Assembly: GCA_902788865.1 (NCBI GenBank)
Contig: CADALZ010000008.1
Location: 1-64,000, forward strand
DNA: 64,000 nt
Direction: 5' to 3'
Origin: an uncultured Bacteroidales bacterium
Lineage (GTDB): Bacteria > Bacteroidota > Bacteroidia > Bacteroidales > Bacteroidaceae
Part shown: piece by piece, positions 60,310 through 64,000 of the stretch
Numbering within the stretch: position 1 is the first letter of the stretch
How the letters are laid out: each line of letters opens with the position of its first letter
Translations under genes and position numbers: made by a program
Notes under the pieces: generated by a model
The model's input: the letters and a program-made list of their open reading frames with translations, nothing else
What the model was told of the DNA's origin: nothing
The model's database searches: none

Positions 60310-61044
60310 ATGATGAGAAAAATCTTATATTTATGTATCTTTGCAGGCACATTGATAGGCTTAACTGCTTGCGATGATGGCAGGCTCTATGAAGACGAGT
60401 CGCCCATCGCTGTAGAGGGGCGCACTGTCAATCTGCTGGCTCACCTCTCTGGCATAGCCTCCTGGCCAGGCCCGGAGTACTATGTAGAGCTGGCAGGCTT
60501 TGGTGACGATAGTGAGTATGCCCTGATTTCCAAAGCCATCCCAGCCCCAAGCACAGAGGGTGGGGAGGTCAGCATACAGCTGGCAGGCATCAAGGACAAT
60601 GTGAAGCGTGTGGAGCTCTGTGTGCTCAATCGTCTGCGTAAGCGTGTGCTGAGCTTTTACACCATCGAAGAGGCCGACCTCAAGGCGTCTTCTACCATCA
60701 ATGTAGATGCTGGGACGCTCAATGTGGGCATGTATCACACCATGCAGGAGCGCGTGTTCAATACCACCTGCGTCAACTGTCACGGAGCAGCCACCTCAGC
60801 TGCTGCAGGGCTTTACCTCACAGAGGGGCGCAGCTACGAGGCCCTGGTGGGAGTGCCCTCAGTGAAGATGGAGGGACTTCACATCGTGGAGCCAGGCAAG
60901 GCCGATGAGAGCGTCTTGTATCAGGCGCTGGCCACCGATGTGTCTATTGCAGAGAATTGGAGATATAACCATACCGCTGAGGTTGTGAATGAAGACATCC
61001 TCGCCCTGATCAGAACGTGGATAAACAGCGGAGCAAAGGAATAG
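60310..61044 (+). CDS. Mono-heme cytochrome c-like lipoprotein
   Basis: 244 residues. Lipoprotein signal MMRKILYLCIFAGTLIGLTA with Cys 21, followed by the acidic DDGRLYEDE. One heme site CVNCH lies at 154-158 in VFNTTCVNCHGAATSAAAGL, and PGKADESVLYQAL downstream is the loop seen in planctomycete-type cytochrome c domains; a Met axial ligand is not obvious. The N-terminal 140 residues look like a beta-rich domain of unknown type. It is probably a membrane-tethered electron carrier for the di-heme oxidoreductase. It lies 10 nt before the FkbO/Hyg5-like gene. Confidence 0.85.
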   Translation: MMRKILYLCIFAGTLIGLTACDDGRLYEDESPIAVEGRTVNLLAHLSGIASWPGPEYYVELAGFGDDSEYALISKAIPAPSTEGGEVSIQLAGIKDNVKRVELCVLNRLRKRVLSFYTIEEADLKASSTINVDAGTLNVGMYHTMQERVFNTTCVNCHGAATSAAAGLYLTEGRSYEALVGVPSVKMEGLHIVEPGKADESVLYQALATDVSIAENWRYNHTAEVVNEDILALIRTWINSGAKE

Positions 61045-61054
61045 TTTTTTTGAT

Positions 61055-62209
61055 ATGAACAATAGGAAACAACAGATTTTAGAGAGTAAAAAGACAAGGA
61101 TAGAGATAAATAGTTTTCAGGCAGAAGGGGGCGTCTCAGAGCACCATCTGATGATTCACGTCACAGAGGCTAAGCTGAGTTTCGCAGAGCAGCTCAAGGC
61201 CCTCTTCGAAGCCTACGATAGCGTTTTGGCCCATCAGTTGCAGGGAGCACACTCCGTCTTCAAGCGCTACTTCCTCAGCGATGCAGCCAATCAGGCCAAC
61301 ACCCTGCTGGCCATGAACACAGAGGGCGCAGAGTGCGCTGTTTCTGTGGTGCAGCAGGCACCCCTCAACGGCACTAAGGTGGCCCTGTGGTGCTACCTCA
61401 TCGATGGGGTAGTGGGGCGTATGCTGCCCGATGGCATGTATGAGGTGCGTCATGGAGCCTATCGCGACCTTTGGTCGGTGGGCAACCTCAATCAGGCTGC
61501 CAACTCAGAGTATCAGACACGCCTGCTGCTGAGCGACTATGTGGTGAAACTCAACGAGCAGGGGCTCCGACTGGCAGACCACTGTGTGCGCACCTGGTTC
61601 TTCGTGCAAGACATCGATCGCAACTATGCAGGCGTGGTGAAGGCGCGCAATGAGGTCTTCCTCACCCAGAACCTCACCTCAGAGACCCATTTCATAGCCA
61701 GCACAGGCATTGGCGGAGGCAATCCGCAGGTGGAGTCGCTGGTGCTTATGGATGCCTATGCCGTAGATGGCTTGCAGCCTGGGCAGATGCACTATCTCTA
61801 TGCTCGCACGCACCTCAACCCCACCTATGAATATGGCGTGAGCTTCGAGCGTGGCACCTATGTGGACTATGGCGATCGTCGCAAGGTCTATATCTCTGGC
61901 ACGGCCAGCATCAACAATAAGGGTGAGATACTCTACGAGGGTGATATCCGCCAGCAGACCACCCGCATGCTGGAGAATGTGGAGATGCTGCTCAAGGAGG
62001 CCGATTGCTCTTACGATGACGTAGATCAGATGACGGTCTATCTGCGTGACCCAGCCGACTATGAGGTGGTGAAGGAGATGTACGACGAGCGCTTCCCCAG
62101 CACCCCTAAAGTGCTTGTGAATGCCTTCGTCTGTCGCCCAGGATGGCTCATAGAGATGGAGTGCATGGCTACCAAGAGAATATCAAATCAGGCGTTTGCA
62201 GCTTTTTAA
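61055..62209 (+). CDS. FkbO/Hyg5-like chorismatase / Rid-family protein
   Basis: 384 residues, no signal peptide, so cytoplasmic. The C-terminal third is a Rid (YjgF) domain: RKVYISGTASINNKGEILYE, GDIRQQTTRMLENVEMLLKE and VLVNAFVCRPGWLIEMECMA. In front of it are TSETHFIASTGIGGGNPQVE and EYGVSFERGTYVDYGDRR, the pattern of FkbO/Hyg5-type chorismatases, which split chorismate into a hydroxybenzoate or dihydrodiol and pyruvate. Activity on chorismate is inference. Being inside a heme/iron operon, it might make an aromatic chelator or redox mediator. It starts 10 nt after the cytochrome gene. Confidence 0.8.
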   Translation: MNNRKQQILESKKTRIEINSFQAEGGVSEHHLMIHVTEAKLSFAEQLKALFEAYDSVLAHQLQGAHSVFKRYFLSDAANQANTLLAMNTEGAECAVSVVQQAPLNGTKVALWCYLIDGVVGRMLPDGMYEVRHGAYRDLWSVGNLNQAANSEYQTRLLLSDYVVKLNEQGLRLADHCVRTWFFVQDIDRNYAGVVKARNEVFLTQNLTSETHFIASTGIGGGNPQVESLVLMDAYAVDGLQPGQMHYLYARTHLNPTYEYGVSFERGTYVDYGDRRKVYISGTASINNKGEILYEGDIRQQTTRMLENVEMLLKEADCSYDDVDQMTVYLRDPADYEVVKEMYDERFPSTPKVLVNAFVCRPGWLIEMECMATKRISNQAFAAF

Positions 62210-62216
62210 TTATAAG

Positions 62217-64000
62217 ATGAAATACACACAACTGACAAAGTGGGCTTGGCTCCTCATACTGGCCATTATCGTGCTGCTGGGAGCTACGACCTTTATCGAA
62301 CAGCTGCAAGGGACTGAGTACGTCAGCGCCCACATCTATCACACCTGGTGGTTCTGTGGCTGCTGGGCGGCCGTTGCCCTGATAGGCACCTGGGCCATCT
62401 TGCGCAGTCCTCTCTGGCGCAGGCTTCCCATACTGCTGCTCCACGTTTCGCTCCTCATCATCCTCGTGGGAGCGTTCGTCACCTTCGTCTGGGGGAGGCA
62501 GGGAGAGATGCATCTGCGTCCTGGCATGCAGGTAGACAACTACATGGACTATGAGACGGGCGATATCCGCACCCTGCCGTTTGTCTTCACCCTCGATACC
62601 TTCGAGATAGAGACCTATCCAGGCACAGATGCCCCGTCAGACTATGTGAGCCATATCACCTATCAGACAGGGCAGACCACCCAGCAGGCTGTGGTCAGCA
62701 TGAACAATATCTTCAAGCTGCAGGGCTACCGCTTCTACCAGTCGTCGTTCGACGACGATCGTCTGGGCAGTTGGCTCTCTGTGAACTACGACCCGTGGGG
62801 CACAGGCATCACCTATCTGGGCTATGCCCTGTTGGGACTCTCCATGCTGTGGGCCTTGCTCTCCAAGAAAGAGGAGTTCAGGCGCCTGCTCAGACATCCG
62901 CTGCTGAAGAAGGGGAATCTCTACCTGCTCCTGCTGCTCATGGGCTTTGCCTCGCAGGGGCTGCAGGCCCAGACGCGCTCACTGCCTGTGCTCAATCGTG
63001 CGCAGGCCGATTCGCTCAGTCGGGTGCAGGTGGTCTATCACGACCGTGTGGTGCCTTTCAATACGCTGGCGCGCGACTTCGTGCAGAAGATTTATGGGCG
63101 AGCCTCCTATCACGGTTTCTCAGCAGAGCAGGTGGTAGGCGGCTGGTTGCTCAGTCCGGAGACCTGGTCGCGCGAGCCGTTCATCAAGGTGAAGAGTGCA
63201 GCCCTGCTCAGCGAGCTGGGACTGACAGAAAAGTATATCAGCCTGGAGCAACTCTATGAGGGCGACACCTATCGCCTGCAGTCGCTCTGGACCTCTGTGC
63301 AAAACGAGCCACAGAACCAGTTGGCTAAGGGCATCTTGGAGGTCGATGAGAAAGTCGGACTTATCAAGATGTTGCAAGGTGGCACACTCATCAAGCCCAT
63401 CACGGAGATGCCCCACGTGCAGCCCATCAGCGATGCCCGTTTGCAGGCCGAGCTGCTGTACAATAAGGTGCCCTTCACCAAGGTACTCTTCATGGCCTGC
63501 CTCACGCTGGGCTTCCTCTCCTTCTTCTGGATGCTCTATAGAGGGGCGAAACACACCCCCACTAAGCAGGAGGCAGCCAAGTCACTCTTCTCGATAGAGA
63601 CCATCTTCCGCGTAGCCCTCTGGGCAGCCCTCCTGTTCCATCTCGCAGGCTACCTGCTGCGCTGGTACATAGGTGGCAGAGTGCCTCTGAGCAACGGCTA
63701 TGAAACCATGCAGTTCCTTGCCCTCACCATCTTGGTGCTGGCTGTGGTGCTGCAGCGCAAGCTCCCCTTCACCCTCACCTTTGGCTTCTTGTTGGCTGGC
63801 TTCACCCTGCTGGTGTCCTATCTGGGTCAGATGAATCCGCAGATCACCCCCCTGATGCCCGTGCTGGCCTCACCCCTGCTCAGCAGTCATGTGTCCGTCA
63901 TCATGGTGGCCTATGCCCTGCTGGCCTTCACCCTCTTCAACGGCATTCTGGCTCTCATCCAGATACACCGCTATGGCGAAGCCGACGAGCGTGTGGCGCA
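62217..64000 (+). CDS. ResB-CcsA (CcsBA) cytochrome c biogenesis fusion (partial, N-terminal part)
   Basis: An open frame from the ATG at 62217 runs off the window after 594 codons. The first 60 residues hold two membrane helices (KWAWLLILAIIVLLGATTFI, LPILLLHVSLLIILVGAFVT), then the ResB/Ccs1 periplasmic part with NIFKLQGYRFYQSSFDDDRL and SVNYDPWGTGITYLGYALLG. After a long exported loop come further helices and the CcsA-type LLRWYIGGRVPLSNGYETMQ and SHVSVIMVAYALLAFTLFNG. This is the Bacteroidetes system II heme-export and ligation enzyme. Its WWD motif would lie beyond the edge. It starts 7 nt after the FkbO/Hyg5-like gene, so it likely matures the cytochromes encoded upstream. Confidence 0.9.
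   Translation, partial: MKYTQLTKWAWLLILAIIVLLGATTFIEQLQGTEYVSAHIYHTWWFCGCWAAVALIGTWAILRSPLWRRLPILLLHVSLLIILVGAFVTFVWGRQGEMHLRPGMQVDNYMDYETGDIRTLPFVFTLDTFEIETYPGTDAPSDYVSHITYQTGQTTQQAVVSMNNIFKLQGYRFYQSSFDDDRLGSWLSVNYDPWGTGITYLGYALLGLSMLWALLSKKEEFRRLLRHPLLKKGNLYLLLLLMGFASQGLQAQTRSLPVLNRAQADSLSRVQVVYHDRVVPFNTLARDFVQKIYGRASYHGFSAEQVVGGWLLSPETWSREPFIKVKSAALLSELGLTEKYISLEQLYEGDTYRLQSLWTSVQNEPQNQLAKGILEVDEKVGLIKMLQGGTLIKPITEMPHVQPISDARLQAELLYNKVPFTKVLFMACLTLGFLSFFWMLYRGAKHTPTKQEAAKSLFSIETIFRVALWAALLFHLAGYLLRWYIGGRVPLSNGYETMQFLALTILVLAVVLQRKLPFTLTFGFLLAGFTLLVSYLGQMNPQITPLMPVLASPLLSSHVSVIMVAYALLAFTLFNGILALIQIHRYGEADERVA

Overview
The window looks like a chromosome segment of a Bacteroidales bacterium, probably from the Prevotellaceae/Bacteroidaceae side, with moderate GC. 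The evidence is the recurrent promoter element TAnnTTTG (mostly TATCTTTG) in front of genes instead of a sigma70 -10 box, the MurF-alanine racemase fusion, DUF349, DUF1573, GSCFA and 6-bladed propeller lipoprotein families, and lipoproteins with an acidic stretch after the lipid cysteine. No rRNA, CRISPR array, integrase or prophage is visible; the only RNA gene is tRNA-Gln(CTG).

Layout. 0-5 kb: the 5' end of rsfS, tRNA-Gln, a small inverted-repeat element, a DUF349 protein and an rsmA-mgtE pair. 5-14.7 kb (plus strand): a YbhN-type membrane protein, pepD, a giant alpha-2-macroglobulin-like protein and a DUF1573 protein. 14.7-17.7 kb: meaB followed, apparently in one transcript, by a small ABC-type ATPase and a DUF4435/TOPRIM protein, a pair resembling the two halves of PARIS/OLD-type anti-phage systems. 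17.7-21.2 kb: a decayed accessory stretch with a doubly damaged XRE regulator, an AlbA_2/ATPase protein and a gene broken over three reading frames. 21.2-28.7 kb: a TPR signalling protein and a tandemly duplicated pair of beta-propeller lipoproteins, one copy carrying a second small inverted-repeat element. 29-34 kb: trkH, trkA and dxs (minus strand). 34-43 kb: GSCFA protein, murF-alr, tatA, tatC with an unusually long C-terminal tail, and a Dna2-like nuclease-helicase. 43-48 kb: an RsmI-like methyltransferase, a HAD phosphatase, a hemolysin-III protein, lipoyl synthase and a DPP-IV-like peptidase. 48-54.8 kb: a radical SAM protein, flavodiiron protein, nagB, Cof phosphatase, Pif1-like helicase and a YrdC/Sua5 protein.

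54.9-64 kb is a one-direction block of seven genes: outer-membrane barrel, imelysin lipoprotein, di-heme oxidoreductase, OprP-like porin, mono-heme lipoprotein, FkbO/Hyg5-Rid-type protein, and a ResB-CcsA cytochrome c synthase that runs off the end. I read it as a self-contained envelope cytochrome/metal (probably iron) system that carries its own heme-attachment enzyme.

The most unusual non-genic signal is in the spacers. Four intergenic regions next to promoters carry three units at an exact 22-nt period, each locus with its own sequence. Other spacers carry short words (GTGTAGG, ATTATGC, CTTCCACA, GTGACAG, ATGCAARA at an exact 8-nt period, TTAGCGT) repeated in one or both orientations. Related word arrays also occur inside coding sequences (radical SAM protein, lipA, the C-terminus of the HAD phosphatase, the AlbA_2 protein). 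Two further spacers hold 214- and 235-bp elements with shared terminal inverted repeats and target-site duplications.
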